Origin: an uncultured Christensenella sp.
GTDB lineage: Bacteria > Bacillota > Clostridia > Christensenellales > UBA3700
Direction: 5' to 3'
DNA length: 22,968 bases
Assembly (NCBI GenBank): GCA_910584975.1
Contig: CAJUEA010000025.1
Coordinates: forward strand, 1-22,968
In this document: one piece after another, positions 6,723-16,376 of the stretch
Position numbering within the stretch: position 1 is the first letter of the stretch
Layout of the letters: each line of letters starts with the position of its first letter
Translations under genes and position numbers: made by a program
Notes under the pieces: generated by a model
What the model was told of the DNA's origin: nothing
Databases searched by the model: none
The model's input: the letters and a program-made list of their open reading frames with translations, nothing else

Positions 6723-8111
6723 TTATTTGATTAAGTCAAGATACCTTTTCAATGCATCTTGCCAAGAAGGCATAACACCATATCCACAGTCAACAAGACA
6801 TTGTTTGCTTAATCTGCTGTTATGTGGTCTTACAGCAGGTGTAGGATATTCACTTGTTGGAATACCTTTCAGATTGACTTTAACATTGCTCATTTCAAAT
6901 ATTTCTTTTGCAAATTCATACCAACTGCAATATCCTTCATTGCTGCAATGATATGTGCCATATTTATTAGTATTGATAATATAAAATATAAAATCAGCTA
7001 AATCAGGAGTGAAAGTTGGAGAACCAATTTGGTCATTTACAACTTTAATTTCGCTATTATTTTGGGCAATTCTTAGCATTGTTTTAACAAAATTGTTACC
7101 ATTGACACCAAACACCCAACTTGTTCTTATCACAAAAAGTTTTTCCAAGTGTTTTCTGCAAGCCTCTTCGCCTTGATATTTTGTTTTGCCATAAACAGAT
7201 AATGGAGCAATTTTGCTGTCCACTTCAAATGGCTTATCTCCCTTTCCGTCATAAACATAATCGGTTGAAATATACACCATTTTTGCATCAATTTTTGCAC
7301 ACGCTTTTGCGATATTCTCACTGCCCAAAGCATTAACTTTATAGCATAGCTCGCTTTCACTCTCAGCTTTGTCAACTGCCGTCCACGCAGAACAATGTAC
7401 CACAACATCCGGGTTATATTTTACGATATAGTCATAAGTTGCTTTTTCGTCAGTGATATCAAAATCGTCAATATCCACACCCAAACATTCATAGCCCGCA
7501 GCTTGCAATCTTTTTATAACATCATATCCAAGTTGCCCTTTAACACCTGTTACCAACACTTTAATGGTAAAATCCTCGTCGCTATCACACAAATTCGGAC
7601 TTGTTGTATCTTTTACTGACAAGATTGGGTCAGTAATACCCCACTCAACATTAATTGAAGGGTCATTAAACTGAATACCTCTGTCATTTTCTTTGCTGTA
7701 CAAATTATCCACCTTATATTGCACCATAACATCTTCAGTTAAAGTTACAAATCCGTGTGCAAAACCACGAGGTATCATAAGTTGTTTTTTATTTTCTTCT
7801 GAAAGCTCCACAGCTACATATTGCAAATAAGTATCACTCCCTCTTCTAAGGTCAACAGCAACATCCAAAATACTTCCTTTGGTACATCTAACAAGTTTTG
7901 CTTGTGCCATAGGATTTTTTTGAAAATGCAAGCCTCTCAAAATACCTTTTTGTTTGCTGAAAGATTGATTATCTTGCACAAAGTCATACATTAAGCCAGC
8001 TTTATCAAACTCACCTTTACTATAAGTTTCCATAAACCAACCACGATTATCTCCAAATGCAACAGGTTCAACAATAAAGCAACCTCTCAATTTTGTTTTG
8101 ATAAAATTCAT
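6723..8111 (-). CDS. rmlCD: bifunctional dTDP-4-dehydrorhamnose 3,5-epimerase / reductase (RmlC-RmlD fusion)
   Basis: This one protein of 462 residues carries the last two steps to dTDP-L-rhamnose. Residues 1 to about 180 are RmlC: RGLHFQ with the catalytic His62, DVAVDLR at 83-89, Tyr132 and Asp168 as the expected acid and dyad residues. Residues about 182-462 are RmlD, an NAD(P)H-dependent reductase of the SDR superfamily: GVKGQLG at 189-195, STDYVYDG at 282-289 and the catalytic Tyr307-x3-Lys311. The linker is only a few residues. The reading frame is open throughout, with no stop or second ribosome site between the domains, so this is a real fusion rather than two genes. The start at 8111 has AGGAG. 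Such fusions occur in some Bacillota, while separate genes are more usual. Confidence 0.95.
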   Translation of the reverse strand: MNFIKTKLRGCFIVEPVAFGDNRGWFMETYSKGEFDKAGLMYDFVQDNQSFSKQKGILRGLHFQKNPMAQAKLVRCTKGSILDVAVDLRRGSDTYLQYVAVELSEENKKQLMIPRGFAHGFVTLTEDVMVQYKVDNLYSKENDRGIQFNDPSINVEWGITDPILSVKDTTSPNLCDSDEDFTIKVLVTGVKGQLGYDVIKRLQAAGYECLGVDIDDFDITDEKATYDYIVKYNPDVVVHCSAWTAVDKAESESELCYKVNALGSENIAKACAKIDAKMVYISTDYVYDGKGDKPFEVDSKIAPLSVYGKTKYQGEEACRKHLEKLFVIRTSWVFGVNGNNFVKTMLRIAQNNSEIKVVNDQIGSPTFTPDLADFIFYIINTNKYGTYHCSNEGYCSWYEFAKEIFEMSNVKVNLKGIPTSEYPTPAVRPHNSRLSKQCLVDCGYGVMPSWQDALKRYLDLIK

Positions 8112-8150
8112 ATTTACTCCTAAGTTTTAGCTTTTTTATAACAAATTAAA

Positions 8151-9029
8151 TTAATATTTTATTTTATTGTCAACAACCTTACGCAAATGTTCCCCATAAG
8201 GCGATTTACCATATTTTTCAGCAGCTTGCAACAATTTTGCCTTATCAATCCATCCATTGATGTAAGCTATTTCTTCAAGAACACTCATTTTTATACCTTG
8301 GCGTTTTTCAAGAAGTTGCACAAAGTTGCCTGCATCCAACAAACTTTCCATAGTACCTGTGTCCAACCACGCAAATCCTCTGCCCATAAGTTTAACATTA
8401 AGGCTATTGTCCTTTAAATAAAGCTTATTTAAATCAGTTATTTCCAACTCTCCACGAGCACTTGGCTTAATTTGCTTTGCCATCTCAACAACCCTGTTAT
8501 CATAAATATACAAGCCTGTAACGGCATAATTAGATTTTGGACATTCAGGCTTTTCTTCTATTGAAATAACTTTGCCGTTGTCAGAAAATTCAACTACTCC
8601 AAAACGCTCAGGGTCATCAACATAATAGCCAAAAATCGTTGCACCTTTATCGTTCACAATGGCATCCTTAAGTAATTTGCCTAATCCATTACCATAATAA
8701 ATGTTATCCCCCAAAATCATTGTACAACTATCGCCATCAATAAATTTTTCGCCTATCAAAAATGCTTGAGCAAGTCCATCTGGAGAAGGCTGCTCTGCAT
8801 ATTGCAAATGAATACCATAATCACTTCCGTCCCCCAAAAGTGCCTTAAAATTTGGCAAATCCCTTGGCGTAGAAATGATTAAAATTTCATTTATTCCAGC
8901 AAGCATTAAGGTTGACAACGGATAAAAAATCATTGGTTTGTCATACACTGGCAATAATTGCTTTGAAATTGTTTTTGTTAAAGGATACAGCCTTGTTCCA
9001 CTGCCTCCTGCCAATATTATTCCTTTCAT
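8151..9029 (-). CDS. rmlA: glucose-1-phosphate thymidylyltransferase
   Basis: RmlA joins glucose-1-phosphate and dTTP to make dTDP-glucose, the first step of dTDP-rhamnose synthesis. The 292 residues match the usual length. LAGGSGTRLYPLT at 6-18 is the nucleotide-binding signature, KQLLPVYDKPMI lies at 23-34, and metal-binding Asp108 (ILGDNIYYG) and Asp223 (WLDTGT) are in place. An AAGGAG sequence precedes the ATG. A strong promoter lies in the 90-bp gap just upstream, so rmlA, rmlCD and rmlB can be transcribed without the rest of the operon. Confidence 0.96.
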   Translation of the reverse strand: MKGIILAGGSGTRLYPLTKTISKQLLPVYDKPMIFYPLSTLMLAGINEILIISTPRDLPNFKALLGDGSDYGIHLQYAEQPSPDGLAQAFLIGEKFIDGDSCTMILGDNIYYGNGLGKLLKDAIVNDKGATIFGYYVDDPERFGVVEFSDNGKVISIEEKPECPKSNYAVTGLYIYDNRVVEMAKQIKPSARGELEITDLNKLYLKDNSLNVKLMGRGFAWLDTGTMESLLDAGNFVQLLEKRQGIKMSVLEEIAYINGWIDKAKLLQAAEKYGKSPYGEHLRKVVDNKIKY

Positions 9030-9047
9030 TTTTCTCCTTCTTTGGTC

Positions 9048-9087
9048 TTAATAGATTTTTGAATAAATATACAAATAAATCTATTAA
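9048..9087 (-). promoter_or_regulatory. hairpin at the predicted 5' end of the rmlA transcript
   Basis: TTAATAGATTT (9048-9058) and AAATCTATTAA (9077-9087) form a perfect 11-bp stem around an 18-base loop. It begins about at the expected start of transcription from the promoter at 9089-9117 and lies ahead of the rmlA ribosome binding site. The stem is AT-rich. It could protect the mRNA 5' end or take part in control. There is no U tract fit for a terminator. Confidence 0.45.
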
Positions 9088-9088
9088 A

Positions 9089-9117
9089 ATAATATCATAT
9101 TTTAACAATATCGTCAA
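9089..9117 (-). promoter_or_regulatory. internal sigma-A-type promoter for rmlA-rmlCD-rmlB
   Basis: On the minus strand, TTGACG (9117-9112), a 17-base spacer and TATTAT (9094-9089) are preceded by TGA, giving an extended -10 (TGaTATTAT). It matches consensus at 5 of 6 positions in each hexamer. It starts two bases after the wzx stop codon and its transcript would begin near 9082. Confidence 0.7.
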
Positions 9118-9119
9118 TA

Positions 9120-10694
9120 TTAAAAAGTTTTTCTTGAAAACTTTCTTTTAATGCGACGACAAATACGCATAACAAGTCCCCAAAAATATTTAAAATCTTT
9201 TGTCCAAAACAACATAATTGCCAAAATAATTGAAGGAACAACCATAGTAACAGCAAATTTTAAAACAACAAATCCTAAGCTATTATCCATAAGTGACATT
9301 AATTCACCCAACCCATATCCAACACCTATTGTAAAAATTACAAAAAAAGCTAGTTTAATAAAATAAATTGTAGGTTTTGCTTGGAATTGTGTTTTATAAA
9401 TCAAACATGGTTCCATCCAAACTTGAAGAACTAAACGGCTAACTATAGTACCAATAAATATTCCACTCAACCCAATAAATTTAACCAAAACTATTGAAAG
9501 GATTAAATTTATTACCTGTTCAGCAATAGGACGCCATTTCTGTTTTGTAAACAATCCAGAGGTGTCAATAACTATATAATTAACATGACGCATTTGCCCA
9601 CAAAACATATTTATTGCAAGCACTGCAACAATTAGCTTGTCTAATAAATATTCTTGACCAATCCAAACTGTAATAAATGGATTTATCAAAACATAAAAAC
9701 ATATAACACAACAAGATGCTATCCATAAATTTACAAAATGCAAATGCTCATAAATTTCCCTATATTTCTTAACATCAGCTTTTTGTCGCAAATTTCCAAG
9801 ACTGGCAGAAGTTGCACTAAATAACTGTGCTAGTATGGTGCATACCGCAACTATAATCATACTATAATTTGAATAGATACCAACGATAGACATTCCAACA
9901 AAAGAAGATATCAATATGTTATCAATACTATTAGACAAATTGTCGCCTATCCTATAACTTAACATACCCATTGTATCTTTCAATATAGCTTTTTTAGTTT
10001 CTTTATCAAGCGTTTCTTTTAAACTAAATACAAATGCATATTGTTTTCTTACAATTAGGCTATAAACAAAATTCATTACTATCTTAATAGCAATATCCAA
10101 TATTAAAATTAGTGTATAATTTTTTGTCAATACCAAAAACAAAATTTTTATCGCATTGACAACTGTCATTTGTATTATATTGTATATACTATTTTTATAA
10201 GACTTTTGATCAGCTAATACCAAATTTAATCTATAGCTAAAAAAATAGGATGATACATTGTTTATTAAAAACAAAAAATATACAAAATCAAGATTAACAT
10301 TAGGAGGCAGCTCGCTTATGTCTTTAATCAAATATTTTAAAGCAGGCATAATACTTAAGCCTATTACCAAAACTACTGCTGCAATTATCCTATAAATTTT
10401 CTTGTAAAAATCCATCAGCATTGCAACCCTAACTGGGTCGTCATTTGCAATAGGATTGTATAATCTGTAGGCAATACATGTTCCAACTCCCAATTCTGCA
10501 AGGGATAACAAATTAAGAATATTAGTAAATAATCCATTGATTCCCAAATATTCTGCAGATAATATTTTTATAAAAACTGTTCTAAATATAAAGGTTAATA
10601 AAAGAGAAATGACATTGTATGCAAATCCAAACGCAGCGTTTTGACTTGAATTACGAATCCTATTTTGGTTATTAAAACTGGTATAAATGTTCAT
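9120..10694 (-). CDS. wzx: Wzx-type polysaccharide flippase
   Basis: This 524-residue, very hydrophobic protein is of the MATE-like/MOP superfamily that moves undecaprenyl-linked repeat units across the membrane. It opens with SSQNAAFGFAYNVISLL and KILSAEYLGINGLFTNILN, a pattern typical of oligosaccharide flippases (arginine or asparagine-rich start, then YLGxxGLF). About a dozen or more membrane segments can be seen. It ends in a basic cytosolic tail (RICRRIKRKFSRKTF). The ATG at 10694 has AAGGAG. It sits between the glycosyltransferases and the rhamnose genes and would work with the polymerase at 13844-15223. The gene symbol is functional shorthand, and the transported unit is unknown. Confidence 0.88.
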   Translation of the reverse strand: MNIYTSFNNQNRIRNSSQNAAFGFAYNVISLLLTFIFRTVFIKILSAEYLGINGLFTNILNLLSLAELGVGTCIAYRLYNPIANDDPVRVAMLMDFYKKIYRIIAAVVLVIGLSIMPALKYLIKDISELPPNVNLDFVYFLFLINNVSSYFFSYRLNLVLADQKSYKNSIYNIIQMTVVNAIKILFLVLTKNYTLILILDIAIKIVMNFVYSLIVRKQYAFVFSLKETLDKETKKAILKDTMGMLSYRIGDNLSNSIDNILISSFVGMSIVGIYSNYSMIIVAVCTILAQLFSATSASLGNLRQKADVKKYREIYEHLHFVNLWIASCCVICFYVLINPFITVWIGQEYLLDKLIVAVLAINMFCGQMRHVNYIVIDTSGLFTKQKWRPIAEQVINLILSIVLVKFIGLSGIFIGTIVSRLVLQVWMEPCLIYKTQFQAKPTIYFIKLAFFVIFTIGVGYGLGELMSLMDNSLGFVVLKFAVTMVVPSIILAIMLFWTKDFKYFWGLVMRICRRIKRKFSRKTF

Positions 10695-10776
10695 TTTTTC
10701 TCCTTATTAAATTTTTATATCACTTGCAAAGTTATTATAAATAACATCAATCATTCACACACTTTATTACATCAAG

Positions 10777-11754
10777 TTATTTATAGATAACATCTTTTAA
10801 AAATGAACCCAATGGACTCACTTGATACAATTTATATTTTGGCAACAACATTACGCATCTAAAAAATCTTACAAATCTATTATATCTTTTATACTCTTTT
10901 CTTTTTTGCAAAAAAGCACATTTGTCTTCAATAATTTCCAATGCTTTATTATCATTTAAATATTGTCTAACAAGTTCCCTATATAATTCCATACTTTCAA
11001 TTGCACCATCATAATTAACTCTTGTTTTTGCTTTTTCAGAAAAACTATTCTTTTTAATTATGCCTACTACTTGATTAGAGTGTTGACGATATTTTATCAA
11101 TTTTTCATTTACAGGGAAAACTGCATTATGACAACAAGCAACAAATGAAAGAATATGGTCGTGCAAAAACTTATCATTAAATGGCAAGCAGTCATTTACC
11201 AATGATTTTTTTGCTGCCATAGTTGCACCAGTTACAAACCATCTTCCCAAAATATATGTTAATTGACTCTTTTTAAAAATACTATCATTAATTTTAAATC
11301 CAAACCTATCCCAACTGGTATCTTTATACACACCATTTTCATCAAACAGCTCGGCATTACTAAAAACTAACTGAGCATTTTCATTGTGTGCAAACTCATT
11401 GCATATTCTTTCAACTTTGTTTGCCATCCAAATATCATCTTGATCAGAAAAGAAAATTATATCACCCGTTGCATGACTGCAAGAATTTTCAAAGTTTTTA
11501 GTCACGCCTTGATTTTTTTCATTGATTAATATTTTATAATCAATACCACTATTTTTCAATATATTCTCTGCAATTTCAATAGTTTTGTCTGTTGATTTGT
11601 CATCACTTAAAATAATTTCATCCACCTTTAAAGTTTGGTTGACAATACTATTTAATTGCTCTGCAATATAATTTTCTCCATTATAAGAACATATACAAAC
11701 AGAAATTTTCATTTTATTCTTTTCAGAAACTTTTTTTAAAAAATTATTTTCCAC
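10777..11754 (-). CDS. GT2-family glycosyltransferase (rhamnosyltransferase-like)
   Basis: This is a cytosolic or membrane-associated inverting GT-A glycosyltransferase. It has ISVCICSYNGENYIAEQL at 17-34, DEIILSDDKSTDKT at 45-58 and the DxD-type motif SDQDDIW at 103-109, as in many rhamnosyl- and other capsule transferases. Two starts are possible. GTG at 11754 has GGAG seven bases upstream and overlaps the preceding gene by 11 bp. ATG at 11712 fits the usual family start (MKISVC) but has only a weak GAAAAG. I give the longer form. A rhamnose acceptor or donor role is suggested only by the neighbouring rml genes. Confidence 0.88.
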   Translation of the reverse strand: MENNFLKKVSEKNKMKISVCICSYNGENYIAEQLNSIVNQTLKVDEIILSDDKSTDKTIEIAENILKNSGIDYKILINEKNQGVTKNFENSCSHATGDIIFFSDQDDIWMANKVERICNEFAHNENAQLVFSNAELFDENGVYKDTSWDRFGFKINDSIFKKSQLTYILGRWFVTGATMAAKKSLVNDCLPFNDKFLHDHILSFVACCHNAVFPVNEKLIKYRQHSNQVVGIIKKNSFSEKAKTRVNYDGAIESMELYRELVRQYLNDNKALEIIEDKCAFLQKRKEYKRYNRFVRFFRCVMLLPKYKLYQVSPLGSFLKDVIYK

Positions 11755-12829
11755 TATTTTGCTCCGCTATTACTTTTTTAATATTTTCAAGGAAAAAATA
11801 ACCATTATCTGCATCTGGTTCCAATATCATTCCTTCACACCATTCATTCCAAGCATTTATGATTGTTATGCCTGTATTTTCTTCATTCTTCTGCAAAATA
11901 TAAGCAAAGTGTTTTTGAAACATTTTAGCAGTAGGTTTTGTGATTTTATAACCTCTTTCATTATGCCTATAAGTATTATCCCACATAGTATAACCACCGT
12001 AAATATACTTATTGTTTGGTGGCAACATATCATAAGCTTTTTCAGCATTTTTTCTCAGTTTATTTCCATTATAAGTGGTAACTAATTGTTTTATCTTAAT
12101 TTTATTATTGATAACTCTAAACACCTTGTTTATTGCACGCTCAGCAATATGTTTTTTATCATAAATGTATTGATTTTCACTATATGATGGTTCTCTAACA
12201 TAAATTGCATCAGCTTTATTTGAAACTTTTTGAATTTTGCTCAAAATATTTATTGTCTCAACAAAAAACACACCATCAAAACCATTTTCAATAGCCATTT
12301 TATTAAAAAACTCAATAATGCTGTCCTTTTCATCAAAAACTGGGTCGAAAATAATAAAAATTGGCTTATTATCAATTTTTATATATCTTTCATCTTGAAA
12401 AAAAGGCAACAAATAATCAAAATGTTCACGCCAAGAAGTTTCATCTCCGTATGTCTGCTCAACTAAAATTTCACTTTTACCTTGCCAACTGCGTTTCCAA
12501 GAATGATTTGCCCAATAAAAACAGAAATTTTGCTTTATATCCTTCCATTTTAAAAGATTTTCAACTGGCTTTTCCAACAATTTTTTTCCTTCAAACCAAT
12601 AATGATAATAGCAAAAACCATCAATTCCATATTGCGTTGCTAAATCACATTGCCATTCAAGCGTTTGCTTGTCCAACATGTCATAATAATTATCATTATA
12701 TGGACGCAATTTATCGGAAAATTTATTTTCTTTTTTAATATTTGTCCATTCTGTAAATCCTTTGCCCCACCATTCATTGTTTTCTTCAATTTCATGAAAT
12801 TGAGGCAAATTAATAGCTAATACCTTCAT
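11744..12829 (-). CDS. WbsX-like, glycoside hydrolase family 99-like protein
   Basis: The 361-residue protein has the WbsX pattern: LAINLPQFHEIEENNEWWG at the start, GFTEWTN, a GIDGFCYYHYWFEGK segment near residue 70, FYWANHSWKRSWQG, and INAWNEWCEGMILEPD close to the C-terminus. WbsX-like proteins are common in O-antigen and capsule clusters and are annotated either as putative glycosyltransferases or as GH99-like. Their reaction is not settled. No signal peptide is seen, so it should act in the cytosol on the growing unit. It starts one base after the preceding stop codon, with GGGAG lying inside the end of that gene, which implies translational coupling. Confidence 0.85.
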   Translation of the reverse strand: MKVLAINLPQFHEIEENNEWWGKGFTEWTNIKKENKFSDKLRPYNDNYYDMLDKQTLEWQCDLATQYGIDGFCYYHYWFEGKKLLEKPVENLLKWKDIKQNFCFYWANHSWKRSWQGKSEILVEQTYGDETSWREHFDYLLPFFQDERYIKIDNKPIFIIFDPVFDEKDSIIEFFNKMAIENGFDGVFFVETINILSKIQKVSNKADAIYVREPSYSENQYIYDKKHIAERAINKVFRVINNKIKIKQLVTTYNGNKLRKNAEKAYDMLPPNNKYIYGGYTMWDNTYRHNERGYKITKPTAKMFQKHFAYILQKNEENTGITIINAWNEWCEGMILEPDADNGYFFLENIKKVIAEQNSGK

Positions 12830-12830
12830 T

Positions 12831-13847
12831 TTAAACTCCCTGAATAATTTTTACCAACTTTGCTAATAATATTAAAGTTTTTGTACATTTATGCTTTAAC
12901 AAATAAAAGATAATTTTCTCTTGTTTTGTAAAAGCGTTAACCTTTAAATTGATAATCATTTTATTATAAAAATTTGCGTTATACAACTGCAATATTTTAT
13001 TTTTTACATCTCTATACTTTTTCCCAAATTTAACTTCATTAAAAATTGTTGCCTTAGCAGTTTCCAAACCATGTCTTAGAATTTCGTTTAAACAATTAAG
13101 TTTATAATCATCATTTATTTTTAGTAAGTTTGCAATAAGTTTTTCTTCCACCTCAATAAGATTTGTTTTGTATTTTTTTGTGGATTGCTCTGAAAATTGT
13201 CTGTAATAATAAAATTTTTCATCTATAAAAACCACTTTATTTGCTTGTGCAATACAAGCAAAACTTACAAGCATATCTTCACCAAATGCTATCCCACTTT
13301 CGCAATATTGCAAACAATTGTCAATCAAAAACTTTTTTATAAATTTAAGCCATAAACAATTGTTTATCGAATTAACATTTCTTATTCCACCAATACATTG
13401 TTTTAAAATTTCTTCCTTAATTTGATTGTTTTCAAAAACACCTAAAACACCATTATTAATGACTGACTTGTTGTTTATTTCCCCAACAAATTGATACCCA
13501 TTAAAGCAAACTATATCTGCTTTTGTATTTGATATTTCATCAACTATTGTTTGCACGCAATTTAAATCAACAATATCATCACTATCAACACTATAAATGT
13601 AATCTCCACTACAATTTTTAAAACCTACAACACGAGCATCCATAACTCCAGAATTAGTTTTTTCAACATATTTTATTCGTTTATCAATATCCACATAAGA
13701 TTTACAAATTTCCCCACTGCTATCAGTACTTCCATCATTAACCAAAACTATTTCTAAGTTATCATAAGTTTGATTGACAATGCTATCCAAACATTCTCTC
13801 AAATACTTTTCACAATTGAAAATTGTAATAACTATAGAAATTTTCAT
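12831..13847 (-). CDS. GT2-family glycosyltransferase
   Basis: This 338-residue GT-A transferase starts MKISIVITIFNCEKYLRECL, followed by EIVLVNDGSTDSSGEIC and the metal-binding DSDD at 88-91 (YSVDSDDIVDL). The N-terminal 200 residues form the catalytic domain. The Lys- and Leu-rich C-terminus may bind the membrane. It resembles capsular transferases such as those adding galactose, glucose or N-acetylhexosamines, and specificity cannot be read. It overlaps the polymerase gene by four bases (ATGA) and is followed by the next gene after one base. Confidence 0.9.
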   Translation of the reverse strand: MKISIVITIFNCEKYLRECLDSIVNQTYDNLEIVLVNDGSTDSSGEICKSYVDIDKRIKYVEKTNSGVMDARVVGFKNCSGDYIYSVDSDDIVDLNCVQTIVDEISNTKADIVCFNGYQFVGEINNKSVINNGVLGVFENNQIKEEILKQCIGGIRNVNSINNCLWLKFIKKFLIDNCLQYCESGIAFGEDMLVSFACIAQANKVVFIDEKFYYYRQFSEQSTKKYKTNLIEVEEKLIANLLKINDDYKLNCLNEILRHGLETAKATIFNEVKFGKKYRDVKNKILQLYNANFYNKMIINLKVNAFTKQEKIIFYLLKHKCTKTLILLAKLVKIIQGV

Positions 13848-15223
13848 TTATTTCTCCCTATTGTTTCCATTTTTCTGAACTTTAAATTATCTTCTCTTGT
13901 CACATAACTTAAGCCTAATGTAACAAAAATAAATACTATATTCAATATTATATCATTAACCGTACCACCATCAAGTAATATAGCTGTAAATGGTGTAAGC
14001 ATTAAACATAAATTTAAAGGATTTTTGTTTTTCATAAATCGCCTAAACATATACTCGGTTAAAATTAATACGATTGCTAAGTTTAAAACAGCACCAAATA
14101 TGCCAAAATTTGCATACCCCTCTGCAACTAATCCTGGTTGTGCATAACTTGCCATAATATATTCTGCACTTATTTTTGCTAAGTTTATATATGGAAATCC
14201 TAAATATGGTGCTAAGAATTTTACATAAGTAATTCCATAATAAAATCCTTCCTTTTCTACCAGTTCAATTATATTTCCACCCAATGGAGTCCAAATTTCA
14301 AAAATACGATAAATTTGATTATGCAAAAACTTCAAATTTGATTTAAAATCAAACATTATATCAATAATATTATAAGTTCCACCCAAACTATTCAATTTTA
14401 TCACTTCAGAAACAATTCCATACAGCAAAATAGCTAAAACACCAATAAAACACAAAAAATATGCTGTGATAGGTTTCATCTTTTTTGGATACAAACAAAA
14501 GTAAAATATTATTCCCAAAACCACAGGGAAAACATATTTTATTAACATAAATCTTGAACTAAATATGTTTAAAACAAAAAAACAAAAACTGAACAAAAGT
14601 CCTAAAATTGAATATAAATTTATATTTTTCCTATCAAAAATAACCTTTAAAGCAAAATATGTAAACGATGCAACACCAATAGTAACCCTTGATTCTCCTC
14701 CAACATAGTAAAATAATGGCATAATAAGCACAATCATTGTAAAAAATACGCACATATCTTGATGTTTGCTGAAAGTTATTGATTGAGTATATTGGTATAA
14801 TTTCTTTCTAGAATTAATTGCCTTAATTTCATATGGTTCTTCTTTATGCTGGTATTTTGAATATGCGATATAAATCAAGAATAAAACAGATAAAATAAAA
14901 AATACAATTGCATATATTTCAAAATGATCACTAGGAGTCACGCTACCTTCTGGTCTGCTTGCTGCCAATTCCCCCAATTTCTCATTTGTATAAATATACG
15001 GACAAAAAAACATTGCAAAAAAACAAATTATAACATAAAAAAACATTGTTATGCTAAAAATTTTAAATTTTCGCTCATAAAAATGCAAAACACACAAAAA
15101 TATAAACATTCCAAATAGTTCAACAATAACTCTTAACGCATAGCTATCAATTAAAACAAATGTATATATTATTGACAATAATATAGCAATAAATCTTGAT
15201 ATATTAAATAATGCTTTTGACAT
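13844..15223 (-). CDS. wzy: Wzy-like oligosaccharide repeat-unit polymerase
   Basis: This 459-residue polytopic membrane protein has about ten to twelve hydrophobic segments and a hydrophilic extracytoplasmic loop. Its last part has a NFGIFGAVLNLAIVLILTEY stretch common in Wzy/EpsG/O-antigen polymerases. Sequence alone gives only weak family identity. The call rests on topology and on its place between glycosyltransferases in a locus that has a flippase and no other polymerase candidate. It would join repeat units on the outer face of the membrane. The ATG lies one base after the stop of the GT4 gene, with no intergenic space. Confidence 0.7.
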   Translation of the reverse strand: MSKALFNISRFIAILLSIIYTFVLIDSYALRVIVELFGMFIFLCVLHFYERKFKIFSITMFFYVIICFFAMFFCPYIYTNEKLGELAASRPEGSVTPSDHFEIYAIVFFILSVLFLIYIAYSKYQHKEEPYEIKAINSRKKLYQYTQSITFSKHQDMCVFFTMIVLIMPLFYYVGGESRVTIGVASFTYFALKVIFDRKNINLYSILGLLFSFCFFVLNIFSSRFMLIKYVFPVVLGIIFYFCLYPKKMKPITAYFLCFIGVLAILLYGIVSEVIKLNSLGGTYNIIDIMFDFKSNLKFLHNQIYRIFEIWTPLGGNIIELVEKEGFYYGITYVKFLAPYLGFPYINLAKISAEYIMASYAQPGLVAEGYANFGIFGAVLNLAIVLILTEYMFRRFMKNKNPLNLCLMLTPFTAILLDGGTVNDIILNIVFIFVTLGLSYVTREDNLKFRKMETIGRNK

Positions 15224-15224
15224 T

Positions 15225-16304
15225 TTAACTCCTTATAAATTTTTCATACTTTTCTATGGTATTTTGAGCAACGATATCCCAATTATATTTTTCGCTCACA
15301 AGTTTCACTGCTTGTGCACTTTTATTTTTCCAATTATCCCTATCATTTACGGCAAATTTTATTGCATCTGCGATAGTTTGTTCAGTAGTTCCCGCATCAT
15401 ATCCTGCATCAAACTCACATACATCCTCAACTAAATTTGTACCTTTTGTAATCAAACAAGGAATTCCATATCCTAAGGCCTCCAAAATACCACATGGCAT
15501 ACCCTCATGTCTTGATGTTTGAACAAATATATCCGCATCCAATAAAGCTGTTTGCTTTTCCTCTCCAAAAATTGGTTCAAAAATTTCAATCAAACCTTGT
15601 ACTTCGTCTATTGCTATCAAATTGTCAATCTCTGCTTTTCTGCCATTGATATCAGGACCATAAATTTTAATATTCACTTTATTTTCAAACATAAATTCTT
15701 TTATGTTAGCAACTGCTTTAATTAATAAATCTATCCCTTTAACTTTCCATTCTAATCTTCCTATATAAACAATGTCGACTTTTTCTGTATTAAAAGTTGA
15801 TTTTGTTATATTCGGCAAAACAATCCCATTTGTTGCAATAAATTTATCAGGCGTTTTAATCTTTATATTACTCGCCTCAATCGCAGACAGACATTGAATT
15901 GCCTCAGCTTTTCTAATAAATTTATTAAAAAACAATAAATATGCAAGTTTTTTCTTTAGCCACTTTTTTTTAAGTGCAAGCCACACCAACTCCCCATGTG
16001 GCACAATAATATATGGAATATTTGCTTTTTTCAAGATTTTGTACAATTTAATATTCTCAACATTATTAACTTCGTGTATTACCACAATATCAGGAATAAA
16101 ATCTTGCAATTTCAAAATTTCAAGTATATTTTCCAAATTATCAAATTCAACTTGCCATTCTGACAATCCATCAATGTCAATTTTTTTTAAGTTAATAAAT
16201 TTAATATCAGCAAACTTAGATTGATACCTAATGTATTCAGGCACAACTGCATTTACGCCATTCAATTTATTGTCAGAAATTTTAGCAACATGTAAAATCT
16301 TCAT
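15225..16304 (-). CDS. GT4-family glycosyltransferase
   Basis: This 359-residue GT-B fold enzyme has an N-terminal acceptor domain (MKILHVAKIS, then VPHGELVWLALKKKW at 101-115). Its C-terminal donor domain has IGRLEWKVKGIDLLIKA at 181-197 and the retaining-enzyme signature Glu267-x7-Glu275 in SRHEGMPCGILEALGYG. It transfers a sugar from an activated donor to the lipid-linked unit on the inner membrane face. The start has AAAGG at a good distance. It follows the licD relic after about 70 bp with no promoter that I can defend. Confidence 0.92.
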   Translation of the reverse strand: MKILHVAKISDNKLNGVNAVVPEYIRYQSKFADIKFINLKKIDIDGLSEWQVEFDNLENILEILKLQDFIPDIVVIHEVNNVENIKLYKILKKANIPYIIVPHGELVWLALKKKWLKKKLAYLLFFNKFIRKAEAIQCLSAIEASNIKIKTPDKFIATNGIVLPNITKSTFNTEKVDIVYIGRLEWKVKGIDLLIKAVANIKEFMFENKVNIKIYGPDINGRKAEIDNLIAIDEVQGLIEIFEPIFGEEKQTALLDADIFVQTSRHEGMPCGILEALGYGIPCLITKGTNLVEDVCEFDAGYDAGTTEQTIADAIKFAVNDRDNWKNKSAQAVKLVSEKYNWDIVAQNTIEKYEKFIRS

Positions 16305-16376
16305 AATTAACCTTTGTATTTATTTACAAACATTATTATTAACAAATTTGCAATTTCATAAAATTTTGAAAAAATA

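Noticed and set aside
7130..7408. 92-codon minus-strand frame inside the RmlC-RmlD gene
   Set aside because: It is a shifted frame of a well-conserved enzyme and overlaps the RmlD catalytic region, with no sign of independent function.
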